From positions 123,251 to 187,250 of the forward strand of contig PLFX01000016.1 of assembly GCA_003138355.1 (NCBI GenBank): a DNA stretch of 64,000 nt, read 5' to 3'. Positions 53,044 to 61,983 of this stretch are shown piece by piece. Under the pieces are notes generated by a model, which had not been told where the DNA came from, searched no databases, and was given only the letters and a program-made list of their open reading frames with translations. The position numbers and the translations under genes were made by a program. Source of the stretch: Solirubrobacterales bacterium. Its GTDB lineage: Bacteria > Actinomycetota > Thermoleophilia > Solirubrobacterales > Solirubrobacteraceae. Position 1 is the stretch's first letter. Each line of letters starts with the position of its first letter.

Positions 53044-53078
53044 CCTCCGCCTAGACTTCCCGTTGCTCTAGGCGGAGG
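53044..53078 (+). promoter_or_regulatory. Hairpin containing the ribosome site of the arylsulfotransferase-like gene
   Basis: CCTCCGCCTAG, 13-base loop, CTAGGCGGAGG is a perfect 11-bp stem. The 3' arm ends in GGAGG, ten bases before the GTG at 53089, so the stem would hide the Shine-Dalgarno. It may also help terminate the upstream cfa transcript, though no U-tract follows. Confidence 0.5.
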
Positions 53079-53088
53079 ATGAGAGCGG

Positions 53089-54879
53089 GTGCGCGCACAG
53101 ATCAGCGTCCAAGCAGCCGCGCTTGGCGCGGCGTTTGCTCTACTCGCGGGCGGTCCCGGCGTGGCTCGGGCTGCCAACCCGCCCTCGCCGCCGTCAGAGG
53201 TGATCTCCCCGCTGCCCGGCACCCCGGACGCGAACCCCGATACTCAGATCAGCTTCCTCGGCGCGCCCGCTTCTCACCTGCGCGACATCTCGGTCGTCGG
53301 GTCGCGGAGCGGGACGCACCGCGGTCGCCTGCGCTTCTATTCGACCCACACCGGCGGCAGCTTCCTCCCCGCGCGCGCGTTCATCGCCGGCGAGACGGTA
53401 ACGGTGAGCGCGCAGGTCGTCGGGTACGGCACGCCGTTGAGGATCGCTACGCGGTTCACCGTTTCGCGGCCGGCAGCGCTCTCCGGTGCAGGGCCGATGC
53501 AGGCGGCCACGCCGAGCTCGCCGGACGTGCAGCACTTCCACTCGCGTCCCGACCTCCAGCCGCCCGCAGTCAGCGTGACGACACCCGCCGCCGACCCGGG
53601 GCTCGGCGACGTGTTCATCACGGCCGACGGCGGTCCCGGCGAGGCCGGCGCGATGATCATCGCCCCGAGCGGACAGCTCGTCTGGTTCCTGCCCACGAAG
53701 GGCACGCTGAAGGCGTTCAACCTCAACGTCCAGTCATACCGCACGCAGCCTGTTCTGACCTGGTGGCAAGGGCAGGTCGTCGCCGGCCACGGCCAGGGCG
53801 TCGATGAGATCTACAGCTCGAACTACGTGCATATCGCCACGGTCCGCGCCGGCAACGGCCTGTTCGCGGACCTCCACGACTTCGTGCTCACGCCCCACGG
53901 CAGCGCCTGGATCACGGCCTACGCACCCGTGCACGCCGATCTCAGGCCGTTCGGCGGCTCGACCGACGGCATCATCGAGGACGGGGTCGTGCAGGAGATC
54001 GACATCAAGACCGGGCTCGTCATGTTCGACTGGCATGCGCTCGGCCACGTGCCGATCAGCGCGTCCTATATGTCCGTTCCGCGCCCCGCGGGCCAATTGT
54101 TCGACTTCTTCCACTTGAACTCGATCGATCCGCTGAGCAATGGGACGGCGCTGATCTCCGCGCGCAACACCTGGGCGACCTACCTGGTCAGCGAGACGAC
54201 GGGCAACGTGCTGTGGCAGCTTGGCGGCAAGCACAGCAGCTTCACGCTTGGCCCGGGCGTCAGCTTCGCCTGGCAGCACGACGCCGAGCTGCTGGCGAAC
54301 GACACGCTGACCTTGTTCGACAACGACGACTCCCCGGCGGAGGCGAGCGAGTCGAGCGCGCTCACGATCGCGCTCGATCCGAGCGCGTCGACCGCGACAC
54401 TCGTAACGCGCCTGACACACCCCGGAACGCCGATCCTCTCCAACAGCCAGGGGGACGTCCAAGAGCTTGCGAACGGCGACACCTTCGTCGGCTGGGGCGA
54501 TGTCGCCGACGCGTCCGAATTCTCGGCGAGCGGCCAGCTCACATTCGACCTGCATCTCCCGACAGCGACGACGAGCTACCGCGCATTCCGCTTCCCGTGG
54601 AGCGCGCAACCGCCGTCGCGCCCGGCGCTCGCCGCGAGCACCAACGGCCAGCAGATGTGGCTTTACGCGAGCTGGAACGGCGCGACCAACGTCGCGAGCT
54701 GGCAGGTGCTCGCGGGCTCCACGTCCGGCTCGCAGGGCGTGGTCGGCACCTATCCGGACACCGGGTTCGAGACGTCGATCGTCGCACCGACGACGGCGCC
54801 CTACGTCAGCGTCCTCGCACTCTCAGCGAGCGGCACGGTCCTCGCGCGCTCACGAACGGTCGCGCTCGCGCACGGCTGA
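53089..54879 (+). CDS. Secreted arylsulfotransferase-fold (ASST-like) beta-propeller protein
   Basis: A 596-residue protein with a signal peptide (AALGAAFALLAGGPGVARA), a short N-terminal beta domain and an ASST-like propeller: APSGQLVWFLPTKGTLKAFN, LTWWQGQVV, DLHDFVLTPHGSAWIT, VQEIDIKTGLVMFDWHALGH, FHLNSIDPLSNGTALISARN and LWQLGGKHSSFTLG. True ASST moves sulfate between phenols. The motif FDWHALGHV and the H-x-N block are present, but many actinobacterial members are uncharacterised, so activity is not assured. GTG start. Confidence 0.82.
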   Translation: MRAQISVQAAALGAAFALLAGGPGVARAANPPSPPSEVISPLPGTPDANPDTQISFLGAPASHLRDISVVGSRSGTHRGRLRFYSTHTGGSFLPARAFIAGETVTVSAQVVGYGTPLRIATRFTVSRPAALSGAGPMQAATPSSPDVQHFHSRPDLQPPAVSVTTPAADPGLGDVFITADGGPGEAGAMIIAPSGQLVWFLPTKGTLKAFNLNVQSYRTQPVLTWWQGQVVAGHGQGVDEIYSSNYVHIATVRAGNGLFADLHDFVLTPHGSAWITAYAPVHADLRPFGGSTDGIIEDGVVQEIDIKTGLVMFDWHALGHVPISASYMSVPRPAGQLFDFFHLNSIDPLSNGTALISARNTWATYLVSETTGNVLWQLGGKHSSFTLGPGVSFAWQHDAELLANDTLTLFDNDDSPAEASESSALTIALDPSASTATLVTRLTHPGTPILSNSQGDVQELANGDTFVGWGDVADASEFSASGQLTFDLHLPTATTSYRAFRFPWSAQPPSRPALAASTNGQQMWLYASWNGATNVASWQVLAGSTSGSQGVVGTYPDTGFETSIVAPTTAPYVSVLALSASGTVLARSRTVALAHG

Positions 54880-54931
54880 CATCCCCTTATGCAGCGTTCA
54901 TACGCGCTCAATAGGCTTTCGCCGCCGCGCC

Positions 54932-55894
54932 ATGCCCGCCGACACGACTGACGCTACCGCCGTCCATCCGATCGTCGCTTCGAAGCTCTCGAAGCGCTAC
55001 CGCGAGGTCCTCGCGGTCGACGGCGTCGACATCGACCTGCCGCGCGGCATCGTCGCCGGCTTCGTCGGCCCGAACGGCGCCGGCAAGACGACGACGATTC
55101 AGCTGCTGCTGGGGCTCGTCCGCCCGACGGCCGGCAAGGCGCGCGTGCTTGGGGAGCCGATCGAGCATCCCGAGCGCTACCTGCATCGCGTTGGCGCGCT
55201 GATCGAGTCGCCGGCCTTCTATCCGGCACTTTCGGGCCAGCGCAATCTCGAGGTTCTCGTACGGCTCGGCCGCCTCGACGCGCGTCGCATACCCGCGGTC
55301 CTCGAGCAGGTCGGCCTCGCCGAGCGCGCCAAGGACCGCGTCAAGACTTACTCGCTCGGCATGAAGCAGCGCCTTGGCGTCGCCGCAGCGCTGCTGCCCG
55401 ACCCCGAGCTCGTGATCCTCGACGAACCGACCAACGGCCTCGACCCAGGCGGGATCCGCGAGATGCGCGAGGTGATGCGCAGCCTCGCCGACCGCGGCAT
55501 CACGGTCCTCGTCTCGAGCCACCTGCTGCGCGAGATCGAGGCGATCTGCGACCACCTGATGATGATCGACCACGGGCGGATCGTCTTCGAGGGTCCAATC
55601 GCGGGGCTGCTCGAAGCCCAGCACAGCGGCATCACTGCGCGGCCCGAGAACGTTCACGATCTGGGCAAGCTCGAGCAGATCGCGCGGGCCGCCGGCAAGC
55701 CCGCGCGCGTCGACGGCGATGCGATCTATGTGACGGCCGACGAGAGCTACGCCGCCGAGCTCAACCGCGAGGCGTTCGCGGCCGGCATCACGCTGCGCGG
55801 CCTCGAGGTCACGCGGGCGTCGCTCGAGGATGCGTTCTTCGCGATCACCGAGTCCGACGACGGCACTGCCGAGGCCGAGGAGGTGCCTGCGTAA
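54932..55894 (+). CDS. ABC transporter ATP-binding protein
   Basis: A 320-residue ATPase of the CcmA/DrrA export type. Walker A GPNGAGKTTTIQ, Q-loop ESPAFYPALSGQ, signature TYSLGMKQRLGVA, Walker B LVILDEPTNGLDPGG and the switch His in SSHLLREI are all present. It carries a C-terminal extension after GRIVFEG. It is followed three bases later by its permease, giving an exporter with one ATPase and one membrane gene. Confidence 0.93.
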   Translation: MPADTTDATAVHPIVASKLSKRYREVLAVDGVDIDLPRGIVAGFVGPNGAGKTTTIQLLLGLVRPTAGKARVLGEPIEHPERYLHRVGALIESPAFYPALSGQRNLEVLVRLGRLDARRIPAVLEQVGLAERAKDRVKTYSLGMKQRLGVAAALLPDPELVILDEPTNGLDPGGIREMREVMRSLADRGITVLVSSHLLREIEAICDHLMMIDHGRIVFEGPIAGLLEAQHSGITARPENVHDLGKLEQIARAAGKPARVDGDAIYVTADESYAAELNREAFAAGITLRGLEVTRASLEDAFFAITESDDGTAEAEEVPA

Positions 55895-55897
55895 ACC

Positions 55898-56689
55898 ATG
55901 TGGGGCTCGTTCACCAGCGAGTTGACCAAGCTCGCACGGCGCAACATCATCCTCTGGGGCTTCGGCGCCGGGATGTTCTTCCCGCTGCTCGCGACGATCT
56001 TCACGATCGAGCACGCGGTGAATGTGCCACGTCCGTTTGTCGGCAATCGCGGCCACGTCCCGTTCTGGATTCTCGAGCAGCCGAACGGCCTCGTTCACGG
56101 CGTGACCGACGTGTCGGTGCTGCTCGGGATCGTCTCACTCGTCATCTTCGCCACCACGTTCTCGCTCGAGTACAGCCAGGGCACGCTGCGTAACCTGCTC
56201 GTGCGCGAGCCGCGCCGCACTCACTTCCTGGCCGGCAAGTTCCTCGCGATCTCCGCCTTCATGCTTGCGGTCGTGATCGTCGCGATCGCGCTTTCGGTCG
56301 CGCTCGCCTTCATCCTCGCCCCCGGCAAGGGCATCAGCACGTCGGCCTGGACGAGCTCGAGCGGCCTCAACGACCTCTTCCAGTCCGTCTGGCACGCCTA
56401 CCTCGCGACGCTCTTCTACGGAGTGTTCGGCGCCGCGTTAGGGATCCTGCTGCGCTCGCCCGCGGCCTCGATCGGCGTCTCGCTCGCCTACTTCATCGCG
56501 ATCGAGGCGATCATCGTCGGCGCGATCTGGTCCGGCGGCAGCAACTGGCTCCCCGACCATCTGCTCAACGCGCTCGTCCACGGCGGCAACGGCGACTCGA
56601 CCTACTACCACGCGCTGCTGATGCTGTCGATCTATTGCCTCGCCATCGCGGCCGCCATCATCACCCTGTTCCGCCGCCGCGACGCCTGA
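55898..56689 (+). CDS. ABC-2 type transporter permease
   Basis: A 263-residue membrane protein with about six helices, including SVLLGIVSLVIFATTFSLEY, LAISAFMLAVVIVAIALSVAL, TLFYGVFGAALGILLRSP and SLAYFIAIEAIIVGAIW. The block FSLEYSQGTLRNLLVREPRR is typical of ABC-2 export permeases. It pairs with the preceding ATPase. The substrate is unknown; the neighbouring genes give no strong clue. Confidence 0.88.
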   Translation: MWGSFTSELTKLARRNIILWGFGAGMFFPLLATIFTIEHAVNVPRPFVGNRGHVPFWILEQPNGLVHGVTDVSVLLGIVSLVIFATTFSLEYSQGTLRNLLVREPRRTHFLAGKFLAISAFMLAVVIVAIALSVALAFILAPGKGISTSAWTSSSGLNDLFQSVWHAYLATLFYGVFGAALGILLRSPAASIGVSLAYFIAIEAIIVGAIWSGGSNWLPDHLLNALVHGGNGDSTYYHALLMLSIYCLAIAAAIITLFRRRDA

Positions 56690-56750
56690 GCGCCGGCGTG
56701 CGCGGCGACTCCGGCGTGTCCGCTCGGCTGGGCATGGGAGACTGTGGACG

Positions 56751-57644
56751 ATGCGGTGGTTGCAGGCGATTTCGTCCCGTCAAACCCTCTTGAGAGCCAA
56801 TCGCCGCAGCCCTCGCGCTCGCCGCTGGGAGCTGAGTGAGGCGGAGCTCGAGCGGATGGCCGCGGCCCGAAGCCGTCCCCTTGATGCGCGCACGGCGCTG
56901 ATGCTGCTTGCGCGATCGCCCCGCCTGGCCACCGATGTCGCGCATGTTCTCGGCGGCGCGCTGCGAAGCGTGATCTTCGACAACAACCCGCTGATATCGA
57001 TCCTCGACGCAGAGCGCGGCCGCTCCGCGGTTCCGGACGCGGCCACGGGCGTGGGATGGTACGACGAGCAGCCGTTCCTGGACGTGCTTGCGCCGCACCT
57101 CCGCAGCGAGCTGATCGCACTCGAGCTCGGCTGCGGCGGCGGGCGGATCTCCCGGCGCGTGGCGCCGATGGTAGGAGAGCTCGTGTGCACCGACGTGCTG
57201 GCGTCGATGGTCGCCGAAGCGTCCGAGAATCTGGCCGCGTATGCCAACGTCACGGTGGCACAGACCGACGGCTTTGCGCTGCACGAGTTCCAGGAACGCA
57301 GCTTCGACCTCGTGTTCGCGCAGGGCGTGTTGGGGTATCTGGATCCCAATCCGCTGCTCGGCATGCTCGATGAGGTGGCGCGCGTGCTGCGCCCGGACGG
57401 AGTGTGCGTGTTCAACTTCTCGACGATCGACCACCCGCAAGACATGCGGTGGCAGCTCGAGACCGTTCGCGAGCAGGCGCGCAGGCGTCGCTTCAGTGGT
57501 GCGACGGACCGCGCCTATACGCGGGCGCAGCTCTCCGCGATGTACGAGGCAGTGGGGTTGCATGTGCTTCCCGCCGCCGAGCTCGCCGTCGCCGGCGCCG
57601 GGCGTGTCGTGATCGCCGGTCGGCGCCCGGCCGGTGGCGCGTAG
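56751..57644 (+). CDS. Class I SAM-dependent methyltransferase
   Basis: A 297-residue protein with a basic helical N-terminus of about 100 residues and a Rossmann methyltransferase domain: ALELGCGGGRISRRVAPM, VCTDVLASMVAEASEN, FDLVFAQGVLGYLDPNP and ARVLRPDGVCVFNFSTIDHP. It is a small-molecule-type methyltransferase with unknown substrate. It precedes the secreted beta-propeller gene by 16 bases, and both may belong with the downstream ComA operon; the 242-bp gap leaves that open. Confidence 0.85.
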   Translation: MRWLQAISSRQTLLRANRRSPRARRWELSEAELERMAAARSRPLDARTALMLLARSPRLATDVAHVLGGALRSVIFDNNPLISILDAERGRSAVPDAATGVGWYDEQPFLDVLAPHLRSELIALELGCGGGRISRRVAPMVGELVCTDVLASMVAEASENLAAYANVTVAQTDGFALHEFQERSFDLVFAQGVLGYLDPNPLLGMLDEVARVLRPDGVCVFNFSTIDHPQDMRWQLETVREQARRRRFSGATDRAYTRAQLSAMYEAVGLHVLPAAELAVAGAGRVVIAGRRPAGGA

Positions 57645-57660
57645 CCTCCGGAGGGTAGTG

Positions 57661-58905
57661 ATGGATCGGCAGCGAGCGCATTCGAAGCGTCGTCTTGCGC
57701 TGGTGGGAGTGCTGGTCGCCTGCTCCGCGTATGGCGCGCAAACCGCCGTGTCAGCGCTGCGGTCAGCTGCAGCGGCATCTCCGCCGCAGCGCGCCGCTGT
57801 TCCGGCCTCCGCGACGACGCACTACGAGTACGTGTTCGTCGACGGCGCAGTGTACGTGTACGACATCGACCACCGGATGGCGTTGGTTCGCCGGCTGCAG
57901 CTGCCGGGAATCACGTCGATCAAGGGGGTCGGCGCCGACCTGAGCAACCACATGCTCTACATCAGCCACGGCGGGGATGGCGGCGGCAACGGCAACGGCT
58001 CCCTGGCCGCGTACGACCTGTTGACGAATCTGATCGTCTGGGACCAGCCGTACAGCCGCGGGATCGACAGCTTCGCAATCAGCCGCGACGGCAGCCGCAT
58101 CTTCATGCCGGACGGCGAGCTGTCGACCGATGGGGTTTGGTCAGTGCTTGATGCGTCGAACGGAAATGTCCTCGGCACGATCACCGCTGGTGGTAGCGGT
58201 TCTCACAACACGATTGTCGGCGCCACGGGACGCGACGTATACCTCGGCCCGCGCAACAGCAACTATCTCATCGTCGCGAGCACCGCGACCGATCAGGTCG
58301 TGCGCCGCGTTGGTCCGCTGTACTCGGGCGTACGGCCGTTTACGATCAATGGTCACGAGACGGTCGCGTACACGACCGCGACCGGCCTCCTCGGGTTCCA
58401 GGTCTCGAGCTTGGTAACCGGGAGGGTGCTGTACACGGTGAATCTCGCCTCCCGCTTCTCGTATCCGGCCGGCTGGCCGCTCACCGCACCGAGCCACGGC
58501 ATTGCGCTCTCGGCAGACGAGCGCCAGCTGTGGGTGATCGACACGCCCAACGCCGACGTGCACGTCTTCGATGTCAGCGGCGTCCCGCGCCGAGCGCCGC
58601 GGCTGATCAAGACGGTTCGTCTTTCGCAGACGTTTGCCGGGCAGCAGGCTGACTGCAGCCTGGACTGTGAGCGCGATGGCTGGCTCCAGACGAGCGTCAG
58701 CGGCTGCTACGTGTTCGTCGGCGACACAGGCGACGTGATCAGCACCGCGAGCATGCGCCGCGTCGCATACCTGCCAGCGCTGCGCAACTCACGCGAGATG
58801 CTCGAGATCGATTGGCGTGGCGGGCGTCCGATCGCGACATCGACGCGGTCTAGCCTGGGGCACTGGACCGGACGCGGGCGCCCGCCGGCGCCCCGTTGCG
58901 CCTGA
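57661..58905 (+). CDS. Secreted YncE-like beta-propeller protein
   Basis: A 414-residue protein with an N-terminal signal segment (LALVGVLVACSAYGAQTAVSA) and repeated beta-propeller blades: YVFVDGAVYVYDIDHR, LYISHGGDGGGNGNGSLAAYD, FAISRDGSRIFMPDGE, IALSADERQLWVIDTPNADV. Two close cysteines (CSLDCERDGW) may form a disulfide. GGAGGG six bases before the ATG is a good ribosome site. Function is unknown; such propellers are often extracellular binding or quinoprotein-like proteins. No PQQ ligands are evident. Confidence 0.75.
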   Translation: MDRQRAHSKRRLALVGVLVACSAYGAQTAVSALRSAAAASPPQRAAVPASATTHYEYVFVDGAVYVYDIDHRMALVRRLQLPGITSIKGVGADLSNHMLYISHGGDGGGNGNGSLAAYDLLTNLIVWDQPYSRGIDSFAISRDGSRIFMPDGELSTDGVWSVLDASNGNVLGTITAGGSGSHNTIVGATGRDVYLGPRNSNYLIVASTATDQVVRRVGPLYSGVRPFTINGHETVAYTTATGLLGFQVSSLVTGRVLYTVNLASRFSYPAGWPLTAPSHGIALSADERQLWVIDTPNADVHVFDVSGVPRRAPRLIKTVRLSQTFAGQQADCSLDCERDGWLQTSVSGCYVFVGDTGDVISTASMRRVAYLPALRNSREMLEIDWRGGRPIATSTRSSLGHWTGRGRPPAPRCA

Positions 58906-58973
58906 TCACACGACCGCGTGGGTGGTGTACGCATGGGGAGCTCATGTCCGCCCGCAGGGCAAGCAGATAACCA

Positions 58974-59032
58974 TTGGCCGGGGGAAACAGTGGCCGTCCC
59001 TGGGCAGAAACCGACGGCCGTTGCCGGGCCAA
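58974..59032 (+). ncRNA. Candidate structured leader upstream of the comA operon
   Basis: Nested helices can form: outer TTGGCC/GGCCAA (58974-58979 with 59027-59032) extended by two G-C pairs past a bulge, and inner GGCCGTC/GACGGCC (58992-58998 with 59013-59019) closing a 14-base loop. The purine-rich internal loop GGGGGAAACAG is unpaired. I recognise no known riboswitch class. It lies 116 bases before comA in the 242-bp gap, which otherwise shows nothing definite. Confidence 0.35.
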
Positions 59033-59147
59033 GGCTTGTGTACCGTGTAGCCTAAGCGCCGCAGCCTGGGCCCGGACGGCTGCGTGAGCGCAGGACTCAA
59101 TCTCTAGTGAGAAACGACCGAATGCGACCACGACGCGTGGCTTCACG

Positions 59148-59966
59148 ATGAGAACGCACGACTTCGATCAATACCTTCGCCAGCTGGGAGTCGCGGAGCT
59201 CTCGCCCGCTAGTTGTCCATTCGATCCTGGAATCGCCCCGACCGTGCTCGAGAGCCATCTTGAGCAGAGCGCTCACCTCATTCTGAGCTTGAAGATCTCG
59301 ATGTCCTGCTGGATCATCGCCAACCCCGAAGCCACACGCCGGAAGGTTGCGGCAGCGAAGGCGGCGGCCGTGGCGACCTCGGCGGGCGGTGGGCCGTACG
59401 AGGTAGCCGTCGCGCAGGGAATGCTTCCCGCCTATCTGGACCTGTGCGCGGACGTTGGTTTCGATGCCATCGAGTGCGGTTCGGGCTTCACCGATGGCGG
59501 CATGCCGCCCGCTGAAGCCGCCGAGCTGATCCGACAGCGGAACCTAATCTTCGACTACGAGTTGGGTGACAAGCACAGCGGCGAATTCGGCAGCGCGCAG
59601 GTCTCCGAGCTGATCGACGAGGGTCACCGCTGGCTGGACGTCGGGGCGCGTCGGCTCGTGATCGAGGCGCGGGAGAGCGCGAGTGATATCGGCCTCTTCG
59701 ATGCCCGTGGCAAGCTCGATACGACCCACGCAGACCGCCTCGTCGATGAGTTCGGCCTGCAGATCCTCGTGTTCGAGGCTCCGACAAAGTCGAGCCAGTT
59801 CGCGCTGATCGAGCACTTCGGACCGAACGTGCGGCTGGGAAACCTCCCGATGAACGAGCTGCTTCGCGTCGAAACCTACCGCCGCGGGCTGCACTCGGAT
59901 GCCTTCGCGAACGCGTCCCTGCGACCGCGGCGCGATGGTGTATCGGCGTTGGAGCAGTCCTCGTGA
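59148..59966 (+). CDS. comA: Phosphosulfolactate synthase (ComA-like)
   Basis: A 272-residue TIM-barrel of the ComA family, which adds sulfite to phosphoenolpyruvate to give (R)-2-phospho-3-sulfolactate, the entry to coenzyme M and sulfolactate. Recognisable blocks: GPYEVAVAQGMLPAYLDLCADVGFDAIECGSGF, LIFDYELGDKHSGEF, RRLVIEARESASDIGLFD and LVFEAPTKSSQFALIEHFGPNVRLGNL. It is somewhat divergent in the first strand compared with archaeal ComA. ATG 59148. It overlaps ComB by four bases, which supports the functional reading strongly. Confidence 0.88.
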   Translation: MRTHDFDQYLRQLGVAELSPASCPFDPGIAPTVLESHLEQSAHLILSLKISMSCWIIANPEATRRKVAAAKAAAVATSAGGGPYEVAVAQGMLPAYLDLCADVGFDAIECGSGFTDGGMPPAEAAELIRQRNLIFDYELGDKHSGEFGSAQVSELIDEGHRWLDVGARRLVIEARESASDIGLFDARGKLDTTHADRLVDEFGLQILVFEAPTKSSQFALIEHFGPNVRLGNLPMNELLRVETYRRGLHSDAFANASLRPRRDGVSALEQSS

Positions 59967-60682
59967 GCGACGCGAGGCCCACAGTGGCCGTCGCCTGCTA
60001 TCCGAGTACGCTGGAACCGACCGCTGGATGGGTCACCGTGGGAATCGACGTCCTCCGGGCGACGACCACGGCCGTGACCGCGGTCGCTGCGGGACACCGC
60101 TGCTTTCCGGTTGGCTCAATCGAGGCGGCGGTACCGCTAGCCGCCCGTCTGCCCGATCCATTGTTAGTGGGAGAGCTCGGCGGCCACATGCCGTACGGCT
60201 TCCATCTGCAGAACAGCCCGGTCGAGATGGAGCGCCGCGCCAATTCCAACCGGCCGGTGATCCTCCTCTCGACCAGCGGCACGCGTCTGCTTAGCGAGGC
60301 CGCGGTTGCGGGGACGACATTCGCGGCGTGTCTACGCAACGCGCGCGCCCAGGCACAGTGGCTGGTCGGGCGTCACGAGCGCGTCCTGCTGCTCGCGGGC
60401 GAGAGCCGCGGCGAGTTTCGTGAGGAGGATCGCCTTTGTTGCGCGCGCATCGCCAAGGCATTGATCGAGTCGGGTTACCGACCGGCCAGCGCGTTCGTGG
60501 AAGAGCTGGTCAAGCACTGGGGTGACGCCCCCGATGACGCGTTTCTAGCTGGGCACAGCGTTCGCTATCTCACGGACACCGGCCAGTACCACGACGTCGA
60601 CTTCACGCTGGCGCACATCGATGACCTCGACTCGGTGTACGAGCTGCGCGACGGCGAGCTTCTCCGGGCAGACGGGGGATGA
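59963..60682 (+). CDS. comB: 2-Phosphosulfolactate phosphatase (ComB-like)
   Basis: A 239-residue member of the ComB family, a magnesium-dependent acid phosphatase releasing sulfolactate from the ComA product. The family marks are GIDVLRATTTAVTAVAAG, LVGELGGHMPYGFHLQNSP, VILLSTSGTRLL and LLAGESRGEFREEDRLCCARI. GTG start in a GTGA overlap with comA, ATGA overlap with the ATP-grasp gene. Together ComA and ComB predict cytosolic (R)-sulfolactate production. Confidence 0.9.
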   Translation: MSDARPTVAVACYPSTLEPTAGWVTVGIDVLRATTTAVTAVAAGHRCFPVGSIEAAVPLAARLPDPLLVGELGGHMPYGFHLQNSPVEMERRANSNRPVILLSTSGTRLLSEAAVAGTTFAACLRNARAQAQWLVGRHERVLLLAGESRGEFREEDRLCCARIAKALIESGYRPASAFVEELVKHWGDAPDDAFLAGHSVRYLTDTGQYHDVDFTLAHIDDLDSVYELRDGELLRADGG

Positions 60683-61983
60683 GCGCGGGCCGCCCCGCAC
60701 CCGAAGCGCACGGCCCGGAGGAACCCGACCCCGACGGCCGTCCTGTGCCGGTGCTCGTGCTGCGGCGGAGCCTGGGCGACCTTCAGCACGGCGTGCTCGC
60801 CGTCGCGCGCACCCTGGGCCGGCTCGGCGTACCTGTGTACGCGACGACTCGGAGCTGGATGGAGCCGGCGACGAAGACGCGCTACATCACGGGAAAGCTC
60901 GATCTGAGCGCCGGCGCGAGCGACGAAGAGTGGATTGACCAGCTGATGGGGCTCGACCCGCAGCTGAGCGGCGGCATCCTGCTCCCGATCGACGACGTCT
61001 CCGCGGTGACCGTCGGAGAACATCAGGAGCTCCTGTCGAGCCGTTTTCGGCTGCCTTTGCAACCGCAAGGTCTCCAGCGACGGCTGGCATCGAAGCACGC
61101 GCTGCTGACGATCTGCCAGGAGCTCGGGGTGCCCAGCCCAGAAACGAAGCTGGTCACCTCGTGCGAGGAGGCGCAGGGTTTTGCGGAGAGGTTCGGTTAT
61201 CCGGTCGTCCTCAAACGAGCTGAGACCTGGGGCGGAGTGATCGATCCGCAAGCGCCGAGTGTGCTCGTCGTCGACGGTCCGTCTGAGCTTCGCCAGGCTT
61301 ATGAGCGCATGCGCGTACAGGCCCCCGAACACGTGCCCAACGTCCTTGCTCAGGAGTACATCCCCGGCGACTCGGAGTCGGTATGGATGTTCAACGGCTA
61401 CTTCGATCGCGAGTCGCGCTGTCTGGCCGCGTTCACAGGACGCAAGCTCAGGCAGTGCGCGAAGGGCACGGGGCAGACGGCACTCGGGGTCTGCGCGGAC
61501 AACCAGACGGTGACCGACCTCGCCGTCCGGTTGATGGAAGGCGTTCACTACCACGGCATCGTCGACATGGGCTTTCGGTTCGACGCCCGCGACGGCCTCT
61601 ACAAGCTGCTTGACGTCAACCCGCGCGTCGGCAGCACGTTCCGGCTGTTTGCGGCTCCGGATGGAGCCGATGTCGTGCGAGCCATGTATCTGGACCTCAC
61701 GGGCCGTCCGGTACCTCCGGCGGCCGCCGTCGCGGGCCGCAGCTGGGTCGATGAGCCGCACGACGTGGCGGCCTCGCTGCGGCTCGTTCGCGCACGCAAG
61801 CTGTCACTCAGAGCGTGGGCTCGCTCACTGAGCGCGGTGAGCGAATCGGCCTGGTGGGCGAAGGATGACCCGGTGCCCTTCTTCGCGATGGCCGCGAGCC
61901 TGCCGCGTCATGGGTTCGCCCACCTCGTGGGCAGCCGACGCGCACGGCCCGCCGAGATGGCCTCCTCCCCGCCCGAGCAGTGA
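60679..61983 (+). CDS. ATP-grasp ligase
   Basis: A 434-residue ATP-grasp protein: N-terminal LVLRRSLGDLQHGVLAVART, ATP-binding lysine in YPVVLKRAETWGGV, LAQEYIPGDSESVWMFNGYFD, and metal-binding MGFRFDARDGLYKLLDVNPRVGS. It resembles carboxylate-amine ligases that join an acid, through an acyl phosphate, to an amine. Sulfolactate made by the two preceding genes has a free carboxylate and is the obvious candidate acid. The amine partner is unknown. Four-base overlaps link it to comB and to the downstream methyltransferase. Confidence 0.85.
   Translation: MSAGRPAPEAHGPEEPDPDGRPVPVLVLRRSLGDLQHGVLAVARTLGRLGVPVYATTRSWMEPATKTRYITGKLDLSAGASDEEWIDQLMGLDPQLSGGILLPIDDVSAVTVGEHQELLSSRFRLPLQPQGLQRRLASKHALLTICQELGVPSPETKLVTSCEEAQGFAERFGYPVVLKRAETWGGVIDPQAPSVLVVDGPSELRQAYERMRVQAPEHVPNVLAQEYIPGDSESVWMFNGYFDRESRCLAAFTGRKLRQCAKGTGQTALGVCADNQTVTDLAVRLMEGVHYHGIVDMGFRFDARDGLYKLLDVNPRVGSTFRLFAAPDGADVVRAMYLDLTGRPVPPAAAVAGRSWVDEPHDVAASLRLVRARKLSLRAWARSLSAVSESAWWAKDDPVPFFAMAASLPRHGFAHLVGSRRARPAEMASSPPEQ

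Noticed and set aside
58906-59147. Cobalamin, c-di-GMP, ZTP or SAM riboswitch before comA
   Set aside because: I could not match the conserved cores of these classes; only a generic nested stem is supported.
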